Positions 1-11,817 of a stretch of 64,000 nt of DNA are shown here, in pieces. Origin of the DNA: Aurelia coerulea (lineage: Eukaryota > Cnidaria > Scyphozoa > Semaeostomeae > Ulmaridae); NCBI GenBank assembly GCA_039566865.1, contig CM076951.1, positions 18,237,484 through 18,301,483 of the forward strand, written 5' to 3'. The translations under genes were made by a program, and so were the position numbers. How positions within the stretch are numbered: position 1 is the stretch's first letter; each line of letters opens with the position of its first letter. A model generated the notes under the pieces. The model saw nothing but the letters and a program-made list of their open reading frames with translations, did not search any database and was not told the origin of the DNA.

Positions 1-2
1 GG

Positions 3-149
3 TACGGGGAAAAGGAAGAGGAGTTGTTGGACGAGCACAATGATATCCAGTTGTTATTAGGAGTCAAGACTTCAGACTTCAGTTTTCATGATCGAAGATT
101 GCTAGCAAATTTGATCAAGGATTTTAGGCCTTTTCTGGAGGATTTTTAG
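3..149 (+). CDS. C-terminal end of an unidentified gene
   Basis: An open frame enters from the left edge and ends at a TAG at 147-149, giving about 48 residues. The peptide is charged, with an acidic stretch (EKEEELLDEHND) followed by a hydrophobic/basic stretch ending FRPFLEDF. I do not recognise the family. It could be the last exon of a gene starting outside the window or a retroelement remnant. No splice acceptor can be judged because the left side is cut off. Confidence 0.35.
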   Translation, partial: YGEKEEELLDEHNDIQLLLGVKTSDFSFHDRRLLANLIKDFRPFLEDF

Positions 150-885
150 ATGAAGCATTTTTATGAGAATTAACTTTGAGAATGATCTGACCGATTTTAA
201 AACATTAAACGTTCTTATCTAAGTTTATGTGTTAGCTATCCAGATGTTATGAATTTATTAGTTGAATGATATAGGAATGTGATTAATGCTTTGAGAGCTG
301 CAGACTTTAAGATGTCTAAAAAATGTGCATGACTCACCTTGTATGTAATCTATCTTAGTGACTGTACCACTGTTTAAAGAGCGACCATGGTGGCAGAGTC
401 TATGACAAAGCACATGCGCATGTCTTTTGCGATAAAGATTGCTTGAAAGTTGCACGTAATATCCTCTCTGTCCACAAGGACGAGACCGAGGTTTAGTCCA
501 GTCAATCTAAGGTCAAAAATGGTAGAACCTCAAACTAATTGCAACAGAAACGAAATGAAGTGTTTTTTGCTAAATAAACTATGCTTTATAACATATCAAA
601 AGTCCTAAGAAATTCTAGAAGTGGAAAGTCTCCAAATTGCGACCTGGATTAAGGTGGTCTTACCTTAAATTTTTTTTCATAGATTTTAACAAATAAATCA
701 AATTCGAAATGGTGTATGGGGACTATGGGTTTACAATAATTCTTTGCAGTGTTCGATTAAAACTACCAAGACAACCACTCACTCTTAAAATATAAAATAC
801 TTATTTAACTTTGTGGTTACTTGTTTCTATAGCCAAAATTGATTACGTTTGATGTGTACTTTATTTCGGAAAGTACTCTGCAAAG
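150..885. other. No gene recognised
   Basis: AT-rich DNA with no coding frame, terminal repeat or tandem repeat that I can support. Confidence 0.5.
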
Positions 886-3160
886 GTGCATGATGGAATC
901 AACAATGCAAGTAAAGTACGCGGTGACATGATTAATGTTACAGCTGGCCAATCAGTTCACAAAATTTGTCGTGCAAATGTCACAAAACCCCAGAATATAG
1001 CAGCGGCTACGAGAGACACTTCTCAAACTAGAGGCAAGCGCTTACTTCGATCCGAAGCTCAGACATTTGACTTCAAAGAGCACTGTCTGTTTTGTGGCGA
1101 GGGGGACCACTACCAAGGCAAAAAGAAGGATTTTGTTCTCGTACCCGTGAGGACCTTTGAATTTCAGAATACAGTGTCCGAAATATGCAGTTAAAGAAAT
1201 GATGAGTGGGCAAGAAAAGTTTCTGAAAGAATTGAATTGGCCATCGATCTGCACGCTGCAGATGCTTCGTACCACCAAAAGTGCAGTGTAAACTTCAGGA
1301 CAAAAAAAGAAATCCCTTTGGTTTTTACATCCAACCAGGAAGGCACAGCACCTTAAAAGAAGACGAAGCGTGGCAGACCACTGGAAGAAGTGTGAAATGA
1401 TGCCTTTGAAAAGGTTATGGAATTTTTTGAACAAAATTACGAGGAACAGCTCGCTGTTAGAGATTTAGTTGAAAAAATGGCAGAGTTCCTTCAGGAATCT
1501 GAAATTAGTCCATACAGTGCTATTTACATGAAGAAGAGAATCAAGGAACGTTTCGGAGATGATGCTATTTTTACCGAGCTTGAAGGAAGACCTGACGTTG
1601 TAACAATGCGACCCTTAGCTGCAAAGATTCTACAGAAGTTCTATAACGAGCCAAAGAACGAGGATATCAAGGAAGAGGAGATGAGGATAGTAAAAACAGT
1701 GGCAACATTTCGTGTTCAAAAGAGCGAGCCAGGCCATTACGCTTGATGCAAGTAGGTACCCAAAAGCAACAGATGGAGACATGCATGTAGATCCCCAGCT
1801 GTTATTTCAAAGACTTGTTGCTGTTAAAAGTTACGCCAGTGAAGATACATCAAGGCTTTTCAATTACGAGCTTTGCTCTGTCCCAGCATCTTTATTTGAA
1901 ACAAATGGCCTTCTGAGAAAAGCTAACAAGCCAGTGCTGGCGAGTGCCATCAGAAAATTGGTCGACACAGAGAATGAAATACCATCGCAGCCGGTAAAGT
2001 ACGTCTTAGATGGGGGTTCTCTGCTGCAACGAATTTCTTGGAAGCGCGGAACATCGTATGCCTCTATTATCGATAGTTATTTGGCATATGTGAAAAGGAA
2101 GTATACCAAAGCAGTCATAGTTTTTGATGGGTATACCGCTGTTCCTTCCCCTAAGGACATGACCCATGAACGAAGAGTTGGCTTGTCGTCTGGAACAACG
2201 GTGAAATTCCAAGAAGATATGCTGCTGACCCTGAGGAAAGAAATCTTTCTTGCAAACAAAGAAAACAAGCGAAGATTTATCAATATGCTTGCAGCAAAGT
2301 TGAAAGGCGAGGGGTGTGATGTCTACCATGCTGATGCTGATGCAGATCTCCTCATTGTTCAAAAAGGGATAGAGGTCTCAGTGGAAGCAGAGACGGCGGT
2401 GATTGGCGAATACACAGATTTGTTAGTTTTGCTCCTTTACCACGCAAACAAAGATTCTACTTCTACTCTGAGCCCAAGCAGAATGCTAGATGTGTAAATG
2501 TCTGGGACATTACGTGTTGCAAGGAATCGTTAGGCAGAGATATATGCAATAACATTTTGTTCCTACATGCCATTCTTGGATGTGACACAACATCTAGCTT
2601 GTATGGCATTGGCAAAGGATTATCGTTGAAGTTATTCCAACAAAATGAACATTTGCGACGACATGCATTAGTTTTCCAGAATGACCTCGCTACCTTCGAG
2701 GAAATTGCTTCTGCAGGTGAACATGCTCTCGTTTGCCCCTATAGAGGAAAGGAAGGTGAAGGACTGGATGCCTTGCGTTATAGTATTTTCTGCGATAAAG
2801 CTGTTTCTGGTAAATCTGTAATCAGCCCTCAGGTACTTCCACCAACGTCTTCGGCTGCGATGTATCACAGTTATTGAGTTTTCGCCCAAGTGATGCAGTG
2901 GAAAAATAGAGATGTGAATCCTACAAAATGGGGCTGGATCATTGAAAATGATGCCTTTGCAAACTGATCTTCCATACGCACCGGAAGAGCTCCTCAAATT
3001 GATGAGCTGCAACTGCAAAAAGGGATGCTCAAATCTTCGATGCAGTTGCAAAAAGAATGGCTTGAAACGTACACCGGGTTGCGGAGAATGTCGCGGAGTG
3101 AGCTGCGAAAACGCCATACAGGCAGATATGGAAGACATGGAGGACAGTAATCTTAAATGA
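886..3160 (+). pseudogene. Degenerate XPG/PIN-like nuclease with C-terminal CXC cysteine cluster
   Basis: The family can be followed across several frames. At 1060-1310 are a Cys motif (HCLFCGEGDHY) and the family hallmark DLHAADASYHQKC. A helical region follows at 1417-1740. A PIN/FEN1-like core lies at 1985-2450 (VLDGGSLL, VIVFDGY, an acidic DADADLLIV patch and TDLLVLLLYH). A helix-hairpin-helix (LGCDTTSSLYGIGKG) is at 2575-2625. A Tesmin/TSO1-like cysteine cluster (CNCKKGC, CSCKKNGL, CGECRG) is at 3007-3110. The pieces lie in different frames, with shifts near 1195, 1740, 2465 and 2880, and there are in-frame stops near 1195 and 1355. The reading frame is therefore broken. Related proteins are multicopy in cnidarian and other invertebrate genomes; function is unknown, a structure-specific nuclease being the domain-based guess. 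The same family is captured in the hAT element at 27.5-31.3 kb. Confidence 0.75.
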
Positions 3161-3203
3161 CTTAGTTTGACTGCCGTTTTTCTGTTTTTAGATATTTAGA
3201 TAC

Positions 3204-3227
3204 TTTGGTTTGGTTTGGTTTGGTTTG
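3204..3227. repeat. (TTTGG)n microsatellite
   Basis: About five perfect TTTGG units lie just after the pseudogene, with a further partial copy at 3231-3240. Confidence 0.85.
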
Positions 3228-3647
3228 ATATTTGGTTTGGATTAAAAAACAATGGTCACAAACTTAAGTGTAGTAATTACGCTCGATAGTGCAAACATCA
3301 AGATACTGTCAGAAGCGAAAATCATTTTGTAGATAGAAGAGAGGCTTAACCATTGTAAAGTTACTAGGCGACTCTAAAAACATCTAACTTGGCTTTTTAA
3401 TGCAAGGAGCTATGTTTTGCAGCATTCCTAACATCTCGAAATTTTGCTGATGTACCACCTTAAGTGGTATCGTAATTACCCAATGTTCCACTCCAATAAT
3501 TTTTTAGGACTTTTTTGTGCAAGTTGTACATGCATTTTGTAATCTTTTTAGCATGTTTCCATTTCTGTTGCAATTTGTTTGAGCTTACACCACAACTTGA
3601 CTGGACTAGTTGTAAAGATCCTTGCAATCGACGAAAAGGGCAAGGAT

Positions 3648-4090
3648 CAGTGGCGGCTGGTGCTATAGGGCACTTGGGGCAGTGCCCCACCAGCAAATCT
3701 CAAAGAAAAGTAAAAAATCATCACAAAATCAACAAATAATTTTGTGTTTGATTCGAATAAAACATCGGCACTGTATTGGAACTTGTTGTGTGAGCCCTAT
3801 CAAAGGTGTGGGCGTGGCGTCGTTGTTTCTATTGATAAGTGACGTCTAATGTCTATCGATATTGATAGAATCGGCTTCTCTTTGAGGCTATCAGAGACGC
3901 TGCGATTTCTTTGACCTACTTTCTCTTTGTCTCCATGTTTCTGGGCAAAGTTTTTTCTGCCCCTCTCAGATCCTTATTGTCATGCGCACTACAGTGTTTT
4001 CGTGGTTTTCGTCATTCCATGAAGTTAGCTGATTGGTCAATTTTCGCAAAATATGGGCAGAAATAAATTTGCCCTCCCCACTCAACAACA
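3648..4090. mobile_element. hAT-like terminus, unpaired remnant
   Basis: It starts with CAGTGGCGGCTGGTG followed by paired GGGGC/GCCCC words, the typical look of hAT ends. The same CAGTGGCGG start is proven at 41154. I found no matching right end or target duplication, so the right limit is only a guess and the copy looks truncated. Confidence 0.35.
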
Positions 4091-4860
4091 GCAACATCCA
4101 TCGGTGCTTCAAACATTTCGTAGTTTCGTAGGCCTGTTGTTGTGAAAGAACGATCGAAATGTGATAGACAAAGAGTAGACAAACGAAGAGAAATTAGAAG
4201 TAAAACGTTTGGGCCAGCAGATTGCCCAGAATTTCAGTTGAAGTAATCATCGCGTGGATTTACAAGGAGCTCGTATTCAAGGTAAGACTAAGACTGGTTT
4301 ACAGGTTGCAGCGAGTTTTTGGAGGGCCTCCTACTGTTTCCTATCCTTGCCTCTTTGCTTGTTGGCGAGTCTCAACCAGAAAAAACTTATACAAAGTACG
4401 GTGCTTGCGACTGATGTACTGGTGTCTATTTTGTTGCGATTTAAAATGTTTGTTGCATTCTTCAGAGAGAAATAGCACTTTTTACAAAATTTGAGATCAA
4501 AACAAGGAAGTATAAGAAACATATAAGAAACTTTTGCCAGAAAAATGGCCAAAAAATTTAAGAAACTGCCTACCATCACTGGACCTTAGCATGAATCTAC
4601 GTTACTGTAGACTCTGTATCTTGAAGCTGTTTTCGCTTTATTGTATTGAAACAAACATGAAAACGGAGAAAAGAGCCCGGGTGGGACTGCACATATTTTG
4701 GGTAAAATGACGTGACATCGGGAAGGGTATAAATTTTCGCGATTTTGATCGAAGGAAAGGTATTGATTTTCCTAATTTTCGTACAAGGAACGGTATCGAT
4801 TCTCACAATGTTGGTATAAGCACGAGATCAGATATACATTTTCAGAAAATTGGTATAAGG
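4091..4860. other. No gene recognised
   Basis: Short open frames occur here but none shows a recognisable domain. Repeated ATAAGAAAC words near 4510-4530 resemble those in the TACACG elements at 41 and 52 kb. Confidence 0.4.
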
Positions 4861-4946
4861 TCGGAAAATTGGTATAAGGAATTAGCATGTTTTTGAAGGT
4901 GTACTTTTTCGGAAAATTGGTATAAGGAATTAGCATGTTTTTGAAG
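4861..4946. repeat. Tandem 48-bp duplication
   Basis: A 38-bp segment (starting TCGGAAAATTGGTATAAGG) at 4861-4898 is repeated exactly at 4909-4946. A shorter relative (AAAATTGGTATAAGG) precedes it at about 4845. Confidence 0.85.
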
Positions 4947-5470
4947 CTTTGATGGTACGTCCTCGACCAAATCCTGGTCAAGTCATCCTTTAACCTTGGC
5001 GGGGCATCGTTTCAGCGGGGTCGTTACTCGGGGGGGGGGGGGGTGTATACAAGGAACAAGTGAAAAATATAATGAAAGAAAGTGTCTGCTAGATTGCTTT
5101 TCAGATTGCTCTTACTAAAAATGAAGTTTTTCAACTAATTCTTGCTATAAAGTTTCTTATCAGTTGTAAATGAAACAAAAAAACCTGTCAAACTCACCCA
5201 TGTCAATTGTTAAAAGACATCTCCGACCTTTTTAGTAGAGCATATAAGGCAGGTAAAAAAGTCGGAGTTGAGAAACGTCAGGTCGAGAAAAGATTTTCCC
5301 CCCCCCCCCCCCCCCGATGCAAGATCCAATACACAAATATTCTCGTAAGAAATTAAGAATTGGGGCCAAGTTTCTCAACGTTTTCAGATTTTCTCCTTGA
5401 ACAGTTCAAGACATGATTTTTCAAGCCGTTGCAATGAAATTAAGAATTGGGGCCAAGTTTCTCAACGTTT

Positions 5471-5690
5471 TATTACTCAAATTTCAAATTACTCAAATTT
5501 CAAATTATTGAAATTTAAAATTCGATATTACTCAAATTTCAAATTACTCAAACAAAAATGCTTTCTTAATTTGTTGACGATCTAAATGTTGAGTTTCTCA
5601 TAAGCATTTTCTTATGAAGAAATTATGTGTAAATAACGGGGCAGTTTCTTATAAGCAGTTTCTTATGAAGAAATTACGTGTAAATAACGT
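5471..5690. repeat. Two short tandem repeats (ATTACTCAAATTTCAA and a ~55-bp unit)
   Basis: At 5471-5550 the word ATTACTCAAATTTCAA recurs with small changes. At 5586-5690 a unit of about 55 bp is duplicated, containing TTTCTTATGAAGAAATTA and GTGTAAATAACG. Poly-G (about 5030) and poly-C (about 5300) tracts flank the area. Confidence 0.7.
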
Positions 5691-5844
5691 GGGAATATTC
5701 AACATTGCCTGATTGCCACTGGATTCAAATTCAGGGCCTTCTTTAACATACCAGCTAGCTAGGCAATTGGTCCCTTGTTTGTATCTATTGTTTTTTCCTG
5801 TAGAAAATGTAGACAATGAAATTCAATAAATTGGGAAAAAATCG

Positions 5845-6070
5845 GACCATTTCATCTGAAAAGTCCGTGTTTTTTAGTTCGGACATGTCCGAGTTTTCTT
5901 CTAGAGCATAGGAGAAATTTGATAAGTTGGAGAAGGGAAAAGTCCGACCATTTCGTCTGGAGAAGTCCGTGCTTTCGAGTTTGAACTAGGGCTAATTCAA
6001 AAACTCGGACTTAGAAAACTCGGACAATCTGGTCCGAGATGTCCGAGAAGTCCGAGTTTTTGACCTGGCC
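5845..6070. repeat. Cluster of TCCGAG/CTCGGA words in direct and inverted orientation
   Basis: Two diverged direct copies carry GACCATTTC(A/G)TCTG and AAGTCCGTG. They are followed by several AACTCGGAC and GTCCGAGTT words facing each other at 6010-6060. No coding frame is present. It is probably a decayed element. Confidence 0.6.
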
Positions 6071-6201
6071 CTTTTGGTCCTTTGACAGACACTTTTATTG
6101 TCAGTAGGATGGGTCCATACTCAAAATAGTTTTACAAATAATATATATATAATCCCAGCCAAAACTCTTGAGAAAATTTGCATTATGGAGGAAATTTCCA
6201 G

Positions 6202-6250
6202 TTAACCCTATCATGACTGGGGGGCTCATTCACCCCCCCCCCCACATACT
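6202..6250. mobile_element. TTAA-type MITE end, left side only
   Basis: TTAACCCTATCATGACTGGG is followed by a G-run and an 11-nt C-run, the layout of the complete TTAA elements at 45.0, 48.8 and 54.9 kb. No matching right end was found nearby. Confidence 0.45.
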
Positions 6251-7690
6251 TAACTGAGCACTGCTCCAAATTGGTTCAACGAACCAGGAAATGGTTTTTT
6301 TGACTTTTAGTTTCTATCCTTTTGAAGTGTGATTTTGTGTGAAATTAAAAGAAAAAAATTCAGGGCCAACTTTTAGGTAAGCTGCTTATGGATGTAATTC
6401 CAGATCACCTCATAATCCTTTGATGGTATCCTTTTTACTTTCTATACTTATAATCTATAAGGTCTCTTTAATTTTTTCCAGGAACAATAGACCAATTATG
6501 TGTCACGGGACCTCATTAATGACGTCATCTTTTAGAAAATGGCAAAAATTAGTTAGCAGTCTTTCTGTAAGGATATTTCGACCCCAAATGTTTTACATTG
6601 GCAATAAATAGATTAAAGCTGATCAACAGGGTTTTTTCACCTAAGCTATGTAATTTTGTTTGAATTTTGTTCACCATTGGTCGCAAACGGTATAAGATTC
6701 CCTGGGGGTATCCTCACATAGTACTACTAACAATCAGTCGAGAATCTGTTTTACATTGAGAATTTTTGACTTGAAAGTGTTTAGTTTGTCAAGATATTAT
6801 CAAAATTTCACCAAATTACTATTCTCAACCCCCTATTTCCTTCTTCCTTCCGACTCATTTGATTACTACTGAGAAAAAATGCTGATGTCAGCATTTTGCA
6901 ATAGGGTCATTCTATGTCAATGTATAAGGCAAAAATTCAAATAGACATCCACCACAAGATATCTTACTTAGATTTTGTAATCATGCTCTACATACTAACA
7001 TATATACACACAACAAATTTCAGATCAATACCTCTAATGGTTACAGAAATACGATTATTTAATTATTACCCCATTTTCGCAAAAATACCCTTTGCAAAAA
7101 TACATTTTGAATTTCTTGTTATGCGAAACCTTAAATTTTAATTTTCATTCAATTCCATTTTACATGTAGCACATCAATGAAAGTAAGTATTTTGATGTTT
7201 TCAGGTATGGGGATTTCAGAAAAAGCATTTTAAACATCACTGGAACAACAGAATATTCTCATTTTGCCAATTAAAAATGTAAAGTACAAACAAATATTAG
7301 CGCTAAAGACAAAAAATACTTAAAAGTTGATGGGTGACTTTAATCTGTCTGATAGGGGTCACCAGAAAGATTTTTGGCATGTTGATTCAGGACATAGTAA
7401 CCTATATTTTCACCAAGTTTCGACTTGGTGTCTGCCCTCAGACCACTGAAAATTTGGTTTCAAATTTGAGAAATTTTTGAAAAATATCTGATGCTGAAGC
7501 TCAAGGTCAACTAGATCAACTAGCAATGTATGCTCTAATTATTATGAAATGGTAGCATACAATGTCTATGTAGTGCACATGCATAGATCATGGTCTTATA
7601 TCTGAAGGAAACATTCCTCATCATCATGACTTTCATTCCCAATGGTGTTTTGCAAAAATGCGAAATCATGCAATTTACTTTTTACAGAAT
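6251..7690. other. No gene recognised
   Basis: AT-rich DNA with no recognisable coding, terminal repeat or RNA gene. Confidence 0.5.
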
Positions 7691-7698
7691 ATGTACTT

Positions 7699-10205
7699 TT
7701 ACTTCAATTTGTTCAGTTCATCTTCAATATATATTATCTCATTATCATTTAAGTGGTATTGACGTCCAGTAATTGTCATTGGTGCATTAATTCTACAAAG
7801 GATATTTACAGATGGTGCAAGGCAAGTGTCTTCTCTGGCTGGCCAGCAATAAGACCTGGATGGATAATGTGGATGCATAAACTTAATTTTAACATCTTTG
7901 TTTTCTTTATCAACTAATTCTACTAGTCCAATCCAATATTCATCATCATATAAAACCACCACAAAGTCAGATTCTTTAACCTCTGTAACTTCATATGTTG
8001 AATGTTCTGGATTTTTTTACCCAGAACTAAATCATAGTGCATGGTGTATTCCTCCTCCTCTGAAACTCTTTTCACAGCCATGATTTGTTCCGACATTGGT
8101 ACAAAGTGGTGGAAACTTCTTGTCCCAGGCAGTTTATTGGCTGTACTGAATCTCGTTTCGAGGTCTGTTCTAAGCTCTTCCATTTCCTGCCTTTCGATAA
8201 AGAAAGAATGAATCCCCTTAACTTCTTCTTTGCAGAACTTAAAAAATTGTTCTGCCATTAATATCTGACCAGACAGTGGTCGCTGCAGACTGGCCCTTAA
8301 GGGTTCCTCCAAGGCCATCACATGGAGATCTACCATGGCTCGTTGCAAAAAAAACCAACTGCATTCCACTCCAAAATCTCTTTGATGTAGACATAGATTG
8401 ATGAAGTTCTTGTAGTTTTTATACTGTCCAGCACAACCATCACTAAAATAGAAAACTTTAGCAGGATCTTTGCAAATTCTTTCTTTTATGAACTCAACAG
8501 ATTGAGCCATTACTTTGTACACAAATGGAGTATCATGGGTCAGATCATCAGATATAAAGCACAAGGAGTGTTCTTTGAGCTCAGTTCCTTGGCAATAGTA
8601 TATAACGATTGTATGTAAGGTGCAGGATTGCTGATTCCAATGGTATCCTTGTACTTCATCTTGAATAACAAATTTGTAATTTTCGGCAAAATCACCCAGG
8701 ATGATAGCTTCATTTTCTTTCAGATCATTTTTGCACTTCTTTGAATACTTAGCTTGATATTTAGCTATATAGGAATGAGCAGTAAGATTTTTCAGTTTTT
8801 CAACAACTAGGGCAACAAATTCAGTAACTGGCAAAGACTGCCGAACAAGCTCTGATCTATTAACTGTCGTCCATTGTTGAAATTCTATCCTCTCCTCCTC
8901 AATCTCTGTTGTATTACTTGAAGGTGTTGTGGCGCAGTGGTGTAATCCTCTGACTTTGCAGCCAGAACAGTCAGGCGGAGTGGGTTCGATACCCGGTAGG
9001 ACCCCATCACTTGAGCGTCATGACAGGGGTCGCGGACTCGATTAGGTCTGCTCTATTTCTGCGATCCCAGTGCTTGGCGCTGAAAAACGCAACTTCACCT
9101 TCACCTTCACCTTCGCAACATCTTGAAGCTCTTCTCCCTCAGATTTCAGCTGCTGTAGCAGATAATCCTCTGCTCTGGCTTCTGGAGGACAGTTAGCACA
9201 ACGATGGATCATGCATTGCTTTGATTCTCGATCACAAACCATTAAGTCAATAATTTTATTACGATCTTTATCCAGCTTTACTGCACTCAACATAAGTTCA
9301 ACATTTTGATGAATTGTGCATACGCAAACACTGTGTCTACCAGAGCGTCCAACTAGTATGCACCACTTTGGTCGTAAACTGCAAAATGTGGAGAAACCAA
9401 TCTTAATGTCCTGATGTAAGCCCTTAAAAATGGTATATAGCTCTTGTAAATTGCAGAGAAGAAGCCTCTTTTGGACCAAGACATTTCTTTTGACGCTAAC
9501 AGTATCCTTTTTGCCAGGCATCTGCCTACTAAATTCATCATCACAATATAAGTCAACCACCCTCCTTCTGATATTTTCTGATAAATTCTTGCCTTTCATC
9601 TGATTCGGCATTTCAAAGACTCCCTTTTCAGCAGCAATCTTCCTCCCTTGTCTCACCATGTATTCAGAAACATGGAATTCATTTGCTGTGTGCTGTATGG
9701 ACCAAGAATGGGGGGCCATTGTAAGGATTTGAATTTTCTTTTGACGATTGGATATTTTTGATTTTTTCCTTCATTAGAGAGACCAGGATGTTGAAATCAT
9801 TAGCCTTCTTCTTCAATTCTGCATAGTCACTTGGTACTGCACTTTGCATTGGTTTGATTGATTCAGGCATCACATTTATTACTTCTGCCACATGTTTCTG
9901 AATAGTTTCACCTTGCTCTTTAAGTTTGCTCTGCACCTGTTCAATCTTTCTTTTACCATAGGCAATTTTAGAATGACTTGGAACTGCATGAAGCTTCATT
10001 GGGCTAATATCCATTCTTTCTAAACTCGAGTCAACATTCTCCCTAACTTTTTCTCTTTGAAAATCTGCTTCAAAGCATTGCTCACTGTCACTGTTATATG
10101 TGTCATCTGCTGCTGCTGACTCTATCTCTTCATCATCAGCATTCTTCATCCTTTTCAAGACCTCTCCACGACATGTTGGGCATAGTTTTTTTTCCTGGTA
10201 TCACT
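7699..10205 (-). pseudogene. Frameshifted member of a multicopy animal family with DDE-like motifs
   Basis: Read on the minus strand. LCPTC (10183-10169) begins a probable zinc site, followed by an acidic and coiled region to 9750. From 9737 comes APHSWS, then EYMVRQGRK, SRQMPGKKD, RLLLCNLQELY, LRPKWCIL and HSVCVCTIHQNV. After the SINE it resumes with QQWTTVNRSELV. The presumed catalytic-like region reads GDFAENYKFV and FSDGCAGQYKN, then, in another frame at about 8350-8300, ATSHGRSPCDGLGGTLK. The tail (WIGLVELV, KFMHPH, TGRQYH) ends near 7699. Frames change near 9750, 8350 (an 8-base A run), 8295 and 7950, so it is not translatable as it stands. Family function is unknown; transposon origin is my inference from copy number and the D/E motifs. 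Confidence 0.7.
8924..9121 (+). mobile_element. tRNA-derived SINE inserted in the pseudogene
   Basis: A pol III A box (TGGCGCAGTGGT, 8930-8941) and B box (GGTTCGATACC, 8983-8993) lie 42 bp apart, as in a tRNA. A tRNA-unrelated body follows, with a (CTTCAC)n tail at 9091-9117. The 7-bp word CTTGAAG flanks both sides (8917-8923 and 9122-9128), a likely target duplication. It interrupts the minus-strand gene between its two halves. Confidence 0.8.
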
Positions 10206-10229
10206 ATAACATTGTACATCTTGTACTCT

Positions 10230-10589
10230 TTAGAAGCTCCCAAAAGTGATCGCTCTAAGTGATCCTTTGGCTGGCTTTTTATGTTTCAAAAATGGGTCAC
10301 CATGAGTACTGAATTGCGAAATAAGGTACCATGAGTCATGAATTGCGAAATATTGCAGGGGAACACAGTTAAAAAGAAATGCCATATCATGATGAAGAAA
10401 AGGTTGAACGAAAGAAAATGTAAGCAATTATAACAACGAGAATTTTCTTAACAATCGAAAACTTTTAAACACACTTTTGAAAAAACCAGATGTGTCAGTC
10501 ATGCAATTCTCTGTTATAAACATCCCAAAACAGGCAACTGCTGGAAAATGAGACAAACATATGCGAGCTGGGGCTGAGCAATATTCTTA
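10230..10589. other. No gene recognised
   Basis: Contains a diverged direct repeat (ATGAGT...GAATTGCGAAATA, 10300-10355). Nothing else is supported. Confidence 0.4.
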
Positions 10590-10591
10590 TA

Positions 10592-11555
10592 CCGGGTGTC
10601 CCAAAAAAAGGTAACAGATTTGATTGGGGCTAACGATATGAATTTAAGTCGAATCAATCCCTGATCAGTTTTGAAGTACTCTTAGGTAGTTAACTTGAAG
10701 ATTGATGCCTTATTTGCTGATATTGGTGCATCACGAGTTGAAATATTAATCCTAAAAGTCCAATTTTGCCTCGTACTCCAAACCAGAGCTTTTGGGGTTT
10801 GGCCTAAGCTGTTAACTCGCTGTGTTGTGGAATCTCCTCAATCATAGCCAAGTACAAACAAGAAACCTCGTGCTTAGGAACACATTTTAGTGGAAATCTG
10901 ACTCTGAACTTTACAATCAGATTAAAGAATTTAGCCCCGAAGAGACCCCTTTCTTGATTCTACAAAAACTTTAAATTACACCTGCCTGAGAAAAGTTGTC
11001 CATCAGCGAAATAAGTCCCGTAGGTTTTAACACATAGACTATCTTGCAATCATCATTGCTTGAATGAAATGTTTCTTGCATCATCTCTCACGAAATTATT
11101 ACGAAACAATCAATCGTATATGCCCAAGGGAACATAAAAAAATCTCATTCGTGCTTTGCTTGGTGTACTTTTGTAAATGCATTTTGACTGGAGAAAAATA
11201 TTCCTTGGTGACTGTATTCATTAATTTGTTTGTTAGTTTTCAGTTTTTTACGTTCTTTTCAAACGGGTACCCAAAGGACCGATCCTTGTCCAAAAACGTC
11301 TTTGACTGAGGAGATTCCCCTAACAAGCGCGTTAGCAATTTAGGCCAAAACCCAAAAGCTCTGGTTTGCAGATGGACGCAAATTTTGGCTTTTGAGAATA
11401 ATATTTCAACTCTTGATTAACCAATATCAACAAACGAGGTATTAATCTTCAAGTTAACTATCGAAGAGTACTTCAAAACTTATTTGGGATCGATTCGACT
11501 TATACTCTCATCGCTAGTCCCCATCAAATATGTTACCTTTTTTTGGGACACCCGG
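10592..11555. mobile_element. TA-flanked MITE, 964 bp, long imperfect inverted arms
   Basis: The ends are CCGGGTGTCCCAAAAAAAGG and its reverse complement, flanked by TA on both sides (10590-10591, 11556-11557). The arms remain self-complementary for hundreds of bases: CCAGAGCTTTTGGG near 10780 pairs with CCCAAAAGCTCTGG near 11350. The TA target suggests the Tc1/mariner group. No transposase is encoded. Relatives lie at 20185 and 21848. Confidence 0.8.
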
Positions 11556-11817
11556 TAATATATTAAGATTTGGATAATTTTGAGCCTGAATATTCTTATA
11601 AACAACATTCTTATAAAAAAAGTGTAATGCTTACTTTGCATCCTTTACTCTTTTCCACGAAGATTCTGTGAATTAATTATGTGATATTTTTGATTCCTTG
11701 TCGTAAATTCTGTTGTGCATTACACACAAACGCTCTTGTGTCAAAGATTGATTTTCTGCCACTCCGCCATTCTTTCTTCGTTTTTTGAGACTCAAAACTA
11801 ATTTTAAGGGCCTGTTT

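Noticed and set aside
8930..9000. A functional tRNA gene
   Set aside because: A and B boxes are present, but the acceptor stem does not pair and a SINE body with a simple-repeat tail follows.
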